This document shows, one piece after another, positions 13,201 through 23,375 of a DNA stretch of 64,000 nt (position 1 is the stretch's first letter; each line of letters begins with the position of its first letter). Under the pieces are notes generated by a model, which worked only from the letters and a program-made list of their open reading frames with translations, had not been told where the DNA came from and made no database searches. Where the stretch lies: the NCBI GenBank assembly GCA_949130485.1, contig OX422187.1, forward strand, positions 4,674,159-4,738,158, in the 5' to 3' direction. The translations under genes were made by a program, and so were the position numbers. The stretch comes from Agelas oroides (lineage: Eukaryota; Porifera; Demospongiae; Agelasida; Agelasidae).

Positions 13201-16200
13201 AGACGTGTTGAATCTCTTTCCAACTGCAAAAGATTTAAAAACTTCTTGACTTGTTTATATTTTATTGACTTCAGCTCAGAATCCATATCAGCCTGTACCT
13301 CATCAATTGACACAGACAGTCTACCCAAAGCCAGAAAACACACACCTTCAATATGTACAGAGTTAGCTATACCATTTAGCACTGTGGCATGTATCAAGCA
13401 CGGAAATAATTAATGCTGAAAGATACCCGAGTACTCTATACAATGATGGATCTTGGACTTTCATGGTATTTGGCAAATTTTTATTTCGCAACGTTTCGAT
13501 CTCACTCTGGTAATCTTCTTCAGGCAGAGTGTGATCCAAAAATAAACCAACTACCGTGAAAGTCCAAGATCCATCATTGTACATCGTGTAACATGACGCT
13601 CAAGGAGTACCTGAGTACTCTCGTGAGACCAGTCAGAATACATGCAGAAGTAATCTCAGAGTTAAATAAATTTGCTTAGAGAGCATGCTTCCAGACCATT
13701 TTAGCTATGCTAGCTATGCATGTACTAGACATGTCTCCCTTCCCCTCCACACCATATCTAACAATATTATTGATTGTCTTCCGCTCCCTCTGACGAAAAA
13801 CAAACAAACAAACAAACACAGAAAGCGTGTATCAAGATCATGAATTTTGTGCTGTAATGACTTGAATGCTTATATTTCCGAAACTGTAATACAGAAAGAA
13901 GCATATGAAGGTAGTAAGCACTTCTGAAACAGAGAAGTGGCTTCTTAAAGTGCTCATTCTGACTATGCAATCAATAGCCACACTGCTTGAACATCTTTGC
14001 ACCAAATCATTCAGCAGCTGAGAGGAGTTCAATTTTCTCCAGCACTACTACATAGTGTTTGCTAGGTCAAGATGAAACAATATCTGTGATTCATCTGTTA
14101 TCATTGAAAGGTCTGAAAAGTTCAACTTTAAAGTACAATTGTGGTGACTCCCTCATGGAAGCACCAATTTGTTTCTATTCATTGTTGCAAGATGGTACAT
14201 ATGTGTTCTCCATTATTTTCCACTACATACCAACTTAAACCGGGTGCAATCACGGTTTCTTCAGTTGGTTATCCACAGCATGGTTAAAACAACAACACGT
14301 TTTTACAGTACATACAATTTTTGTATTCTAATACTTACTTGCTTCAGGTGTAAGAAATGCACTCAGGTCTAAGTGTACAATCTTCAATTCAAGTTCAACA
14401 TTCATGAGCCTTTTTCATGTCACCCTACATGGGGCCACTCATGCACACTCTCTAGAACACAGAAGAAAGACTTTCCTTACTGTAATGGATTGGCTAGTGA
14501 AGACAGACAGTCTGGCTTCAATAAATATTATCATAGACAACTGTCATTGTACATATAGATTTCTATTATGATGTCATTAAAATTTCCAGCTGCATTTGAT
14601 GTGAGCTTGTATGATTCTTTTTGAATGAAAGCTCTGATTTGGGAACTATCCTATGTTGAATGGCGATAGCACACTTAACTTTTTGGACAAGGCTATAAAG
14701 GTTGTATGTATGTATAGGGAAAGAAGTGGTACAGAAACATTCTATAAAAATATAAGATCAATTGCAACTAGTCTTGTTGCTTGGAGGACAAAATCTGAGA
14801 TTCGATAATCATTAACTTGTGAGGTATGACTGAAGGAGAAGGAAGTAGCAGAGCACAGAAGAAAGAATAAGAGTTTATATCTGAGGCAAGCCCTAGTGGT
14901 GGCATAAAGTTGGTTGCCATAAAAAGAAGGTAGTTTGTGGTAGAAGATGATGGGTGCATTTCACATGTGAAGGACATAACTAGAACTAGAATAGTATAGC
15001 TTCCCACCCTTGGCTTTTGCTTAGTAAGAGATTTCATGTACATGGATGAGTACATGCACACTGCAAAAAAAGATTGGTTGTTTTAACCACAGAGTGGTTA
15101 CCCTGGTTGCAGTCAAGCTGAAGAGACAGTGGTTATGAGTAGCTTATTTTGGTACTAGAGGCTAATTGCATAAGCAACCTGAGCCCAAATCATGCGTTAC
15201 AACTGACAACCCACAGAACATCTGTGAGGGAGTCACTACCATCACACTTTACAAAGATGATGCTTTTGACAAAAGCTGGTGACTCTCTCACAGATGTTCA
15301 ATGGTCACTATATCTGCAAGATCTTGGTTGTTGTTGCACAGATGTTCAGTGGTTACTAACTGCAAGATGCTGGTTGTAAGATAGTCTGGGAAGCTTCCTC
15401 TCCAGTTGTCTTATGTTATCAGCAAAATATATAGTACATAACCACTGTCTCTTTTGCTTGTCTGCAACCAGGGTAACCACTCTGTGGTTAAAACAACCAA
15501 TTTGTTTTTGCAGTGCACCAGGGAATCTAACCTCACTCTATATGCAACAGCTATGTGTATTGAACAGAACTGGATTACCCACACCCATTTGATTCCTGTT
15601 GCACAAGTGACTCTTTGTAGCTAGACTTTCACAATGCCACTGAGTGGCTATGCTTAGGTGATGTGTTCTGGTAAAACAACTACCTGTGATTATAAGTCCT
15701 GATTTCTCTCTACTTTGGGGGCGGTTAGGATTAAAAAAAAAAAAAGAAGAAAAAAAAAGCAAACAAGCAAACAAACAAGCAAACACAAAAAAAAACACAA
15801 TACAATTATGCTGCACGTTAGTAAAAGTATCCAACAAACTGGTTTATCCGACTAACTCAAGACAACATGAGGCCAGATCATCTTACAACCACAGTATACC
15901 AGCAAATACCACAGAAGAGGCCTTTTGATACCCTACATGACAAAATTGGAGGTGGTCTGAGAACATGGCTGTTTTTTTCTAGTTTACATTCTGGCCACCA
16001 CCTTCAATTCTTGTTTTTAAACCATTGTGATTGATTAGAAGAAGCTGCCACTCGGGTTAATTCATGGAATTAATCTTCTCATAACTAACTGTCTCCATAC
16101 TATGGAGACAGCTAGTTAGTGGCGGCTTACAACACTTTGAAATGTCAACCGAATGTTTTAAAGCTCAAAAATTACACAATTCAACAATTTAGCTCAACTG

Positions 16201-16824
16201 CAACTGTTGACAAAGTTGGACCCGCTTAGAGAAAGTATGCTAATTATTGGATTTATCATATATTTCTCTGCCTTGTGTATATTTAACTTGGGGTGGATTC
16301 TGCAAGATCTACAACTATATGTAGCTAGGCCTAAAAATAAGGCTTTACACTGGTACTGCTTATAAGGCCCTAATTTGTTGATTTTTAGTTTCTCATCAGG
16401 TGCTTCCCCTGCACACATGCGGGCGCGCGGGTATTACCATTAGTGTATTTGTCCCTAGCCAGCAGATACTTCTCACGAACGGCATACCTGATGCTAGGAG
16501 GATCAGCACTGGTACGTTATGCGTCATTGCAGAAGAGTTCTTTTGGATGCTGTACAGTAGACAGACACGTTTGTTAGGGTTACTCATCGTTACGCTTATC
16601 CGGTACGAAATTCAAAATAATGGTGATAAATTCTATCACAGAAAATTCATGCGGGCGGCTAAAGAAAAACTAACAATCAACGAATTGGGGCCTAAGTATG
16701 GGAGCCGTTGGTTTCTATTCAGAACATTTGTGTACTTACATGCTGAAGCCTGCCCGTGTACAAAGGTACATCGTAGAACCGCAGCTACAGCCAATGTAAC
16801 CACCAGCTTCCACACGTTGACCAT
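1180..16824 (-). CDS. Gene 0: secreted or membrane protein, partial (exons 16824-16740, 1627-1329, 1249-1180)
   Basis: This is a gene model assembled by inspection. Exon 1 (16824-16740) carries a signal peptide and ends in phase 1. The next recognisable minus-strand coding exons, 1627-1329 and 1249-1180, begin in phase 1 and join in phase 0. Exon 1 matches the first exon of gene 2 in length (85 bp) and in most residues, so gene 0 is a paralogue in its 5' part and may also be an RTK-type receptor; its kinase part, if any, would lie left of the window. The 15-kb gap between exons 1 and 2 is filled with a Helentron, a Penelope element and MITEs, and could hide more exons or mean that two genes are involved. 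Confidence 0.4.
1329..1627 (-). CDS. Gene 0 exon, cysteine-bearing extracellular domain of unknown family
   Basis: A 299-bp minus-strand exon with a phase-1 acceptor after TTTTCCCCACAG and a phase-0 end before GTAAAA. It encodes about 100 residues starting A-C-D-A-L-Q-R-M. Cysteines occur in the motifs IICTEPLQQC, QLQCDIQN and LTLLPCNEPAAL, followed by a beta-rich stretch (LQLILYSNTDVVIWDKTL). Phase and codon pattern fit an extracellular module. It probably belongs to the gene whose signal exon lies at 16824-16740, but the roughly 15-kb intron in between is an inference. I know of no named domain that I can assign safely. Confidence 0.6.
1628..2633. other. Intron or intergenic DNA, no gene seen
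   Basis: It holds short open frames on both strands without recognisable products. From about 2000 the sequence becomes richer in CpG. No repeat was identified. Confidence 0.4.
2634..2682. promoter_or_regulatory. Paired CRE sites with RFX-like half sites
   Basis: Two perfect TGACGTCA palindromes lie at 2634-2641 and 2661-2668. GGCAAC (2647-2652) and TTAGCAACC (2674-2682) next to them resemble RFX/X-box half sites. CREB/ATF and RFX proteins are known binders of such motifs. No gene start was found nearby, so a regulatory role is a guess. Confidence 0.35.
2698..2790. repeat. Foldback sequence
   Basis: Imperfect inverted repeat with arms of about 45 bp; the best part is GGGATGTATCC against GGATACATCCC around a CpG-rich loop. 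It is a likely MITE remnant. Confidence 0.55.
2811..3064. mobile_element. Palindromic MITE, family P, copy 1
   Basis: 254 bp with ends TGTGGCAGTCCCG and CGGGACTGCCACA. The inverted arms are long (about 110 bp) and carry GCTTCCGGTAGGGGCGGGGC against its complement. Close relatives lie at 50822-51082 and 51919-52179, and a decayed one near 31338-31475. No coding capacity. Confidence 0.7.
3325..3535. repeat. Inverted pair of SINE-like sequences
   Basis: GCCGGAAATCGAGCCC on the left faces GGGTTCAATTTCCGGC on the right. Each contains a tRNA B-box-like GGTTCAATTTCC, and the flanks (GAAAATAGA... and ...TATTTTC) are also inverted. A related sequence lies at about 54105-54180. Two tRNA-derived SINE copies in opposite orientation explain the pattern. 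Confidence 0.45.
3536..5232. other. Non-coding DNA, nothing recognised
   Basis: AT-rich sequence with only short open frames on both strands that look like chance. No splice-bounded exon or known repeat was seen. Confidence 0.4.
5237..5952. mobile_element. piggyBac-like MITE with internal 210-bp duplication
   Basis: The ends CCCTTTAAAC and GTTTAAAGGG are inverted and flanked on both sides by TTAA (5233-5236 and 5953-5956), the target-site duplication of piggyBac-type elements. Inside, a 210-bp segment beginning CTCATTAACGAGCATG at 5395 is repeated at 5605 almost exactly. Related sequence occurs in other places (about 18040-18120, 43735-44060, 45720-46057, 49430-49790), so this is a family in the genome. 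Confidence 0.65.
5395..5814. repeat. Tandem duplication, 2 x 210 bp
   Basis: Two nearly identical copies lie inside the piggyBac-like MITE. The same open frame (residues SIGKHPLRAQEAFPARNEPPE) therefore appears twice, but it is not a gene. Confidence 0.8.
6655..6850 (+). repeat. Dispersed repeat shared with 38890-39085
   Basis: The stretch from CCACTTCCGCATTAATT onwards matches 38890-39085 over about 190 bp with moderate divergence. The second copy lies inside a Mutator-like MITE. Family unknown. Confidence 0.5.
7543..8633 (+). mobile_element. Helentron-like element with internal open frame
   Basis: The ends match the short copy at 520-790: AACCCTTGGCGCGC on the left, GCGCCGAGGGTT on the right, then the hairpin arms GGCAC and GTGCC, then TTTCATT. 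It is about 1.09 kb and carries the open frame 7763-8245. It is too short to encode a Rep/helicase protein, so it is non-autonomous or a relic. The left end has a CTGT microsatellite not present in the short copy. Confidence 0.65.
7763..8245 (+). CDS. Helentron-associated protein fragment with zinc-ribbon-like motif
   Basis: 160 residues. Residues around 50-75 hold CPQC ... CERC, a pattern that could bind zinc. The C-terminal half is very basic and has two degenerate repeats of the form R-x(4)-R-M-x(2)-S-M-R-D-S-E-T. Such Arg-rich repeats are known from proteins carried by Helitrons, which, with the element ends, is the basis of the call. The frame may begin further in (PPTKVCPQCK). It stops within the element; no helicase follows. 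It is probably a relic open frame. Confidence 0.5.
   Translation: MISRPFFTPRKTRMRMNLDHVASGDFVLGRDVLCEFDYWPLAVCMPPTKVCPQCKAAVPVRRKTCERCDHLFRSKRKAECNLREKAMKRMRSVESDSVKSARKAKDKLHKACERASETRERTLYRQEQNRMRMASMRDSETFEQTVQRKERDRMHKVSMR
8634..10161. other. Non-coding DNA, no gene seen
   Basis: Open frames such as 9151-9492 have no recognisable product. A poly-G run sits near 9461-9470. Nothing else stands out. Confidence 0.4.
10183..10465. repeat. Array of ACAAGGTTGT-type motifs in both orientations
   Basis: The roughly 10-bp motif, with variants (ACAAGGTTGT, ACAACCTTGT, AGGTTGGAACAAGG), occurs more than a dozen times, often as back-to-back palindromes. Subterminal motif arrays in DNA transposons are often transposase binding sites; that role here is an inference. 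Confidence 0.6.
11040..12453 (+). pseudogene. Penelope-like element reverse transcriptase, decayed
   Basis: The intact part, 11545-12453, encodes 302 residues. It has the Penelope-type motif D-F-S-T-L-Y-T-N-I-P near the start, I-G-I-P-M-G-T-D-C-A-P-L (RT motif B), the catalytic C-R-Y-I-D-D-L-L and, further on, S-Y-L-D-L-N-I. Upstream pieces are in other frames: VLVPADKASNNIIIV (about 11130-11180) and LPGFYWMPKLHKN with TTKPLSKLL (11294-11494), both typical of the N-terminal half. Frameshifts and stops separate them, so the gene is broken. No GIY-YIG endonuclease follows the RT. The element is a retroelement of the Penelope class, inserted in the TA-flanked element. Confidence 0.85.
12454..12895 (+). 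repeat. Penelope 3' region (LTR-like repeat)
   Basis: It follows the RT stop, contains the CG-rich tract around 12583-12600 and the hammerhead, and ends near GTTCGTTGATTGTTCATG. The same tail (GCATAACATCTAGGCC ... GATTGTTCATG) occurs in the CCP-NIDO duplication at about 44316-44388 and 48026-48100, so fragments of the family are scattered in the locus. Confidence 0.6.
12774..12840 (+). ncRNA. Hammerhead ribozyme of Penelope type
   Basis: The core boxes CTGATGA and CGAAAC are both present in order. Stem I forms between GCGCAG before the first box and CTGCGC after the cleavage site, with CCC/GGG beyond. Stem III would be the self-complementary CGCG in GAAACGCGTC, so cleavage after GTC needs a dimer, which is how the short-stem hammerheads of Penelope elements are known to work. 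Stem II (GGCC/GACC) has one A-C mismatch and may weaken activity. It lies in the 3' region of the Penelope element, as expected for its LTR-like repeat. Confidence 0.7.
13436..13585. repeat. Inverted repeat with Penelope-like core
   Basis: ACAATGATGGATCTTGGACT is mirrored at the right end (AGTCCAAGATCCATCATTGT). Between them GCAACGTTTCGATC and CTTCTTCAGG resemble motifs often found at retroelement 3' ends, on the minus strand. Function unknown. Confidence 0.5.
13586..15059. other. Non-coding DNA, no gene seen
   Basis: AT-rich, with a CAAA microsatellite at about 13797-13820. Short open frames only. Confidence 0.4.
15060..15514. mobile_element. 455-bp inverted-repeat element with 4-bp target duplication
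   Basis: The ends ACTGCAAAAA and TTTTTGCAGT continue into long inverted arms (about 70 bp, including GGTTGTTTTAACCACAGAG and its complement). GCAC occurs directly on both sides (15056-15059 and 15515-15518). A partial relative lies at about 53230-53330 (AAGAGACAGTGGTTATGA). It has no gene; superfamily unknown. Confidence 0.65.
15515..16350. other. Intron sequence with an A-rich tract and a hairpin
   Basis: Poly-purine, CAAA-rich sequence lies at 15730-15800. A perfect-looking hairpin, TAACTAACTGTCTCCATA facing TATGGAGACAGCTAGTTA, lies at about 16082-16121. No coding exon seen. Confidence 0.45.
16740..16824 (-). CDS. Gene 0 exon 1, signal peptide
   Basis: The minus-strand exon starts at ATG 16824-16822 and encodes M-V-N-V-W-K-L-V-V-T-L-A-V-A-A-V-L-R-C then T-F-V-H-G-Q-A-S-A, a classic secretory signal peptide with a likely cleavage after V-H-G. 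It ends in phase 1 before GTAAGT. The first exon of gene 2 (38265-38349) has the same 85-bp length, phase and core (M-V-N-x-x-K-L-V-V-x-L-A-V-A-x-V-L-R-C), which supports both as real exons. A plus-strand open frame across the same bases is a shadow. Confidence 0.75.
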
Positions 16825-17100
16825 CCTAGTGGACGAGTAGCTGCATGCAGACCAGACAGCAGAGAAAACGACAACGGCCGGGGAACGACAATAAATCGAT
16901 ATCACCTCGCCAGAGAAAAAGTCAGGGAGACTTACAACTCAAATCTGTAACGTAGCGAGCGCGAGCTTTTTATTTAACCCTAAAACGGGCGCTTCTGGTT
17001 ACGTCAGACTGGGATGTGCGCGCGCGCATAAAGGGTGCGACAGGGAGAGTTGCAGTCCTGGGCAAATTTTGTGGAGTTTCGAGAACCCAACATTACAGGT
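16825..17100. promoter_or_regulatory. CpG-rich candidate promoter of gene 0
   Basis: It lies directly upstream of the gene 0 start codon. It is rich in CpG (GTAGCGAGCGCGAGC, GTGCGCGCGCGC) in an otherwise AT-rich region and holds a CRE-like TTACGTCA. A plus-strand stretch ending ACATTACAG before GTAATG could be an untranslated first exon of a divergent transcript, for example gene 1, but this is speculative. Confidence 0.4.
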
Positions 17101-17512
17101 AATGAGTGTAATATGTAGATATATACTGGTATATGTTACAATGCACAGGCACAAATAATCGACATGGACGTGCAGCTCAGTAACATAATTAGGGAATGTT
17201 AACTTTCATCCCCCTTCTGATACCAAATAACAAATACATTTTGACACTGACACTGATAGCTGAGTGCACTGCATTTTGGTCACTTGCTACTTGCATGAAT
17301 AGTGGATCTGGCAACACTGGAGAGGTGGGGCAAAGAAAGATGGGAGGGGCACCTGATAGCACTAGGTATTAGGGGAACAATTGTATATGACTACCTTTAG
17401 TCATCCCTATGAGAAATAATTTCGGTTCACATTTTAGTTCAGCAATTAATTTTCATGGAATTGGGTATTACCCTACCTTCAACTTTTGTAACAAGTCAGT
17501 GATTCACCAGTC

Positions 17513-17573
17513 TCGTTCCCAGACCCTCAGCAAGACCTACCTTACTGAGGGTCTGGGGACCAGACTAGGGATT
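17513..17573. repeat. Foldback relic of the TAGTCTCG family
   Basis: CAGTCTCGTTCCCAGACCCT faces AGGGTCTGGGGACCAGACTA. It resembles the ends of the Mutator-like MITEs at 38403 and 49853 but has no clear target-site duplication. Confidence 0.55.
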
Positions 17574-18595
17574 TGCGTGAAACCGAAGAAGCTGTTTTCC
17601 ATTCAAGCACTATATGATGAATTGAAATACTAAATTAGATATGTTTTCTGTAATTTGCATGTCCAATAGCGAGATGTCAACCAAGATGAGTCCAAGGATG
17701 ACTTCGAGGATCTCTCCTAAGTGCACGTGGAAGTGGTATATTCAGTCTGGTTCTTGTTATTGGGCTTCATGACCCAACTTCCTAAGTAAATAAGTGTGGG
17801 TTACCATGTTGCTCTAACCACAAAAAGTCATAGTGAAATTAGCTGTGGTATAGCTAGCAGTATGGTCACATGCAGTCGACCACAAATGTAAGTAGTACTG
17901 ATTGACCACCCTATACATTACACCCCTGCAAAATGATCATACAACTGCTAGTGATCGTATTGTATGGGAGTGGTGTTAGATGTGTGTGAGTGGTATAGAT
18001 CTTCATCAATATAGCTGGCTAACACTGTCAAACATATACACGTTTGAAGCAACAGCTGCCATGTGCTGTCACCTTTTGGAGTGACCCCTCCTCCTGTCCC
18101 ACCCTTTTCTGCTGGGATGATACCTATCTCCCAAGTGCATTGCACCTAATGACATCACACTACACAAACCTGATTATGGGTTTTGTAGTCATTACTTATA
18201 TAAAATGATTCACCGGAAGTGAAGGTATGCTTTGCAACACCTTCCTAATGTCACACATATAGGTACATCAACCATAACATTACGATTTAAGTGGCTTAGC
18301 CTATTCTATATAGCAAGCTTTTTTATGTAATTCTTATGTCCTCCACTCTGTTGTTTTGTTTTTGTTTTGTTTTGTTTTAATTTCTGTTTGTCCTGATCTT
18401 ACAGAGCATGCAGAGAACAAAGTACTATGGGGAGCCTTCCCTTCCATTACAACTGAGATGTGAGGAAAGCAGGCTACAATGCTGTGTCAAGATTTAGCTG
18501 CTTTGCTAGACATGTTTACAGTCTATCTCGACATAATTTTATATCAATCATTGTGGCCACCTCTTAATAACTATTCCTAGAAATGTTAGGTACAT
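17574..18595. other. Non-coding DNA with a piggyBac-MITE fragment
   Basis: A stretch near 18040-18120 (CAGCTGCCATGTGC ... CCTCCTGTCCCACCC) matches the 5237-5952 element. The remainder shows nothing recognisable. Confidence 0.4.
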
Positions 18596-18835
18596 ATCCT
18601 ATAGCAGATATACATGAAACCGTCAGGTATTGAAATGTCATATGCATGACCTGTAGCAGGTAGACATGAAACTGTCAGGTATTGAAATGTCATATACATG
18701 ACCTATAGCAGGTAGACATGAAACTGTCAGGTATTGAAATGTCATATACATGACCTATAGCAGGTATACATGAAACTGTCAGGAATTGAAATGTCATATA
18801 CATGACCTGTAGCAGGTATACATGAAGCACATTTA
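18596..18835 (+). repeat. Tandem repeat, 52-bp unit, about 4.5 copies
   Basis: The unit starting CATGAAACTGTCAGGTATTG recurs at 18613, 18665, 18717 and 18769 with few changes. No coding sense. Confidence 0.85.
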
Positions 18836-20856
18836 GCTGTAACATGTAGCAAACATATATTTAAAGGCCATGAATACAATGCAGCAAACCCATGCAGTGT
18901 TTGGTGATTAATAGCCCACTATATGGTTCTGAGCCCTTCAAATGTACCACAGGTTGCATTGCTCACAACTTTTGTTGATTAAAACTACGTGTAGGTCATT
19001 GTATTTTAGTTACAATGGTATAGCTAAATCTCATTCTTATACCCTTGTAATCTATAGATGGATCTGTAACAGCATAAATAGTATCTATAGTAGATGAATA
19101 GTTACTATAAGGTAGTCTTTGAAATTGTGCCAGGACGAACTAATGTAAGTAACTGCTGTTAGATCACAATCTCAGTATCACCAACATTCTCTCAGTCATT
19201 TGCACCGCTGCACATTATACATACAAGGAAGAAAGCAAAAAGAGTGAGACAGGTGTAGGTGGGTCGTGTCACTAACAGAGTGACAAACACATGGCTGCAG
19301 CACTGGGTGAGCCAATTCTCTTCTTTTTACAAATGGACTCAGAAAATTCTACTTTCACTACACAGGGGCTTCATTTCTAGCACCATAAGCATTTTGGGCC
19401 TGCTGCCCTTGCTGGGCTGTAGCCACTGGTCCAGTTAGTTGAATTTCAACTGGACCACTTTCCCCTCACTTATGGTTAGCTTGGTATCACCAACTAGCAC
19501 CATTGCTCGTTGGATGCTCAGGCACAGTGCGTGTGTGTTGTCAGGTGACATGCCACATCTCTCTGAGTACCCTGTCTATTACAAGGTTGTTAATGAGTAG
19601 CTAGTTACTATTAGGTTTACAAATCTGTTGAGGATGGCTGCAACTGCCCTTTGGTTCAGTTTAAAGTTAAAACTTTAACAGAAATGGGAATATGGTATGT
19701 TGTGAAGGCATGCATAGGCAACAACTGTGTCAGTTCTAGGCAAACAGCTCAAATTTTACAAAATAGAAATCATGCAGGTGACAGTATAGTTTGTACTAAG
19801 CATTCATGTGAAGCTTCATGCTCTAAAGTGCCCAACATATTGTCAGTGCTGTCAGTGACTCTACAGCATCATGTGATAGGTATGTGTGGTCAACTTTAAA
19901 GCCATATGAAGCCACATGAGTATCATTCTTAGAAATGTTACCTACACATCTTGTGGCAGTGTACCTGGAAATACCACAGGAAGTTTAGTCTTTTGACCCT
20001 GCATATTCAAGCAATATTCAATATAGGAAGAGGAAGTGAACTTCGAATATTTTTGTTTGCATTATAGTGTCTGCAATGTTTTATAAGTTAGCCCACCGTG
20101 TTTTGAGCCTTTCAAATATTGTTGGTGCTTTCGGTGCAATTCAATGAATATCTATGTAGCTATGTAAGTTTTGGCCACCAGCACTACTGATTAATATTAC
20201 CACAAAACCAAACCAACATTTGAGTGGTAACAAACCCAAGTTTCATGTGTGAGTGAACACAGTTGTTACTGTTTGAAGTGGTATATGAAGGAACATATCT
20301 CCTCACAATTTCATACCATTTCATAAGGACCAAACTTAAGAGCTGGTAGAGTCTCTTGTCTCTCAGCTAAACTTGCTAGTTATGCACCCACTTCCTAGAT
20401 ATCGTCTGGTCCACTGACTGACTTGATACTAAAAAGCATGCATCACTAATTGTCCATCATAGATATACATTACCTAGCAGACAAGTGTCTGTATTTTTTT
20501 TATTGGTTTCTTGTGGTGAATGATTAATGGTAAACATGCAGTTGGATACCTTCATAGTATCCCACCATGCAGTGCAATGTTGTGGACAAATGTACTCAGA
20601 GGTTGTTCCAACAGAGTAGTTTATGCAGCATACATAGGCCGTGTTGATCTTTGCAACTATGATTACGTACTTGCTGGCAGTAATGCTCATTCTGCCTATC
20701 ACAAACTTACTGAAAGCAGTTTTTGTATTCTGAAAATTGGTCTGGAGCATTCCATCCTCCCACAGCAGAAGTGTATCTAGTTCCCTGTTTCGTGATATAA
20801 TACATCGGAAGATTAAATATTCCAGTCTGTGATTTTCACTCCACAGTGCTAATTGC
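18836..20856. other. Non-coding DNA, no gene recognised
   Basis: Open frames of moderate length (for example 19651-19899, and 20520-20780 on plus against 20951-20457 on minus) have no recognisable product or clear splice signals. Confidence 0.35.
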
Positions 20857-21244
20857 ACACTGTAAAAATTTTTGGGCTGTTTCAACCTGTTAAGGGTTGT
20901 CTTAGTTGCGCACATGTACAGAGGAGTAATGATAATTCTATAAAATATCACCTTTCAAACAAATAAGCAATAAAATGTAAGAAATTAGCCTGCTTTGATG
21001 TGACATACCATATAAATATGAACCAAATTGTGACATTACAAATTTGTTCCTTACCATGTAATGTCACATCAAAGCATAGCTCGATTTCTTGAACAAATAG
21101 CTCAATTTGTCCTTACTATCTAGTATGTCATCAAAGCAGTCTAATCTGTTAAACAAATTTCTTCGTGATATTTTAGCATTACTCCTACATACATGTGTGC
21201 AAATCAGACAACCGGTTGAAACGGCCCAAAGTTGTTTACAGTGT
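20857..21244. mobile_element. Inverted-repeat (foldback) element
   Basis: The ends ACACTGTAAA and TTTACAGTGT lead into imperfect arms of about 75 bp, including GGGCTGTTTCAACC and its complement GGTTGAAACGGCCC. The centre contains a second short inverted repeat around GCTTTGATGTGACAT. No gene. Confidence 0.55.
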
Positions 21245-21452
21245 GTGAAATTGTGTACTACAGTTTTACCGCAGGTAGGTATAAGTACAGTCAGCACCTT
21301 GTAGCAAAAATCTCAATATGCATAACTTCACAGTCAAGATTATACTTCTATTGTATGTGGTAAAACTCTATCAAAAGTGGGGTAAAGATGGCAGTTAATG
21401 TGTTCCACCTCAGCATGCAATAACTCTTGCTCGTCTAAAACCTGACCTCATA

Positions 21453-22044
21453 CAGGCCCGTAGGCAGGGGTGGTTCGAGGGGGTTTGCTCGAATCCCCCT
21501 TTTTGACCTCCAAAAGGTTCCGCTTAACTGCACATTTTAAGTGTCCTACGGTTTGAAAGTGGTGCACTAGTCTCGCGCTGCTATTGAGAATCACCGCTGT
21601 CCAAACGAGTCTGGTTTCAGCTATGCGAGTTTGTTCATGGAGGACCAGGGCGGAACGCGTACGTAAGCTCTTTTACGCCACTGCGATGTGTTTACGCGCG
21701 TAAATACGTGCATAAACACATCACAGGTTCAGTGATGTCGCGCCACCTGCTGTTCTGCCAACCTTAGACTAAGTACTTCTCTCGTGGAAATCCGAAGTCA
21801 GATGGCTTAGCAAATGCACAAATGGACATCCAAAAATTGGATGCAATACTCCGCGAGCCATGTAGCTACTACGGCTCTGCTTCTGTCCCAAAATGGCCTC
21901 AGAAGCAATCTCAGAGCATCTCATTTCTAAAAATCCAGGGGGAGCATGCTCCCAGACCCCCCTAGTCTTGCATGCTGATGCATGCATCCATACAAATCGG
22001 ACACCCATGTAACCCCCCTTCTAAAATTCCTGGCTACGGGCCTG
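21453..22044. mobile_element. CAGGCCCGTAG-type DNA transposon, non-autonomous, copy 1
   Basis: 592 bp with inverted ends CAGGCCCGTAG and CTACGGGCCTG. TCATA occurs directly on both sides, a 5-bp target-site duplication. It aligns along its whole length with 35751-36375. No transposase frame is present. The terminal CAGG resembles hAT ends, but hAT makes 8-bp duplications, so the superfamily is open. Confidence 0.7.
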
Positions 22045-22099
22045 TCATATATTATATATTCCACAGTTTTACGTTTCATGTTGACTATGTATATCAAAT

Positions 22100-22640
22100 C
22101 CAGACGCAATTATGCAGCCACGTGATTGGCTGACTCGAACAGCTACGATATACTACTGAAACAAGTGAGCTGTGACTGCGTCGGTGAGACCTCGGCACGG
22201 GTCAAACAGCAGCGACGGCGGAGAAGTACCCAATACGTAGGGAAAACTTTGCCTATTTACTGTTACCATGTTCCGCTTTCAAAAAATTGCCACGAGGCTA
22301 TGAAGAAAGACTTTAGTTGGCTAGCGCTACACTCTGGCGTACAAAATAAACTCACAACCACAATTTAAAGCTCCGACATAGCTACACAACAATAAACGAG
22401 TTGTAGTAACAAACTCCTGAGCTGAGAGTACTTCGCAGCTCCTTCGCGGTCTTCACGTGAGTGACGTTTCAGGTTATTTAATGGTTAGTGGAAAGTCGTC
22501 GTGCCGCGACATCACGTGCGAATCGGTCCCAGGCTCTCCCCCTCCGTTTTTATTTTTCGTCGGGGCGAGGAGAGAGCCTGGGAACGAGGCTACATTCTAT
22601 GTGCATGGGCTTATTAACCAGATTTTGATCCCTTTCAGTG
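22100..22640. promoter_or_regulatory. CpG-rich segment containing a foldback
   Basis: It is CpG-rich relative to its surroundings (GACTGCGTCGGTGAGACC, GTCGTCGTGCCGCGAC). It includes a foldback at about 22527-22597 (GGTCCCAGGCTCTC facing GAGAGCCTGGGAACGAGG). It could be a promoter, but no first exon was found. Confidence 0.3.
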
Positions 22641-23254
22641 TGATGACTTGTTATTTGGTTTGCAATAGGTAAATTGTGTCATGATTGTAACTGTTAGGTT
22701 TAATACTCATGTTCAGTTCTCAGATGACAAAACTGATCACTCACACCCCCTGCCAGATTGTGTAACTAGGTCATTGTTTACAAGGTATCGATGAAACGAA
22801 TACAAGACCATTTAGGTGTATGGTAACTAGCTATTGCTACATATCTCCTATAGTCTGAACAGTGTAGCTAGTTGTTGCGTGCCATAGCATGCATCCATAT
22901 ATACATGAAGAAGTAGACCAATGCTACTGGAGCCATAATATATAAGTATATTGTTTGAAGTTTTTGACCGTTTGCACAGTGAACAACACCAACATTATTG
23001 ATTATGGAGTCAACACAGGTGGTGTTCAATTTGAAGTAGTGGGTTTTGATGTAAGGTCACCCCACATCCCCCTCCCTATACCCATTCCATTTTATGGAAG
23101 GCTAAATTCATGCAACGTACACTCTATGTAAGTCAACTACATATAAGTTTGTCTAAATGCAGGGACCATTCATGCATGCTGCTGAATTGCAATACAGTAA
23201 CTGATTTGTATAGCTCCCAATATTCGTTTTGCGACACAATTTATGTTTTACTTA
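22641..23254. other. Non-coding DNA, nothing recognised
   Basis: No supported exon or repeat seen. Confidence 0.4.
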
Positions 23255-23375
23255 TGTATGGACGGATGGGCGGATGGATTAACAGATGGATGGACGCTTG
23301 AATGGACAGATGGATGGACGTATGCATGGACTGATTGATGTACGAATGGATGGACGGATGGATGCATGTATCGAC

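Noticed and set aside
13155..13584. Minus-strand frames near 13.2-13.6 kb as exons of gene 0
   Set aside because: They overlap an inverted repeat with retroelement-like core and show no convincing splice sites.
16400..16840. Plus-strand frame of 146 codons
   Set aside because: It lies antisense to the gene 0 signal-peptide exon, which is supported by its paralogue at 38265.
20457..20951. Minus-strand 164-codon frame
   Set aside because: No recognisable domain, overlaps a plus-strand frame of similar quality and the edge of a foldback element; no splice or promoter support.
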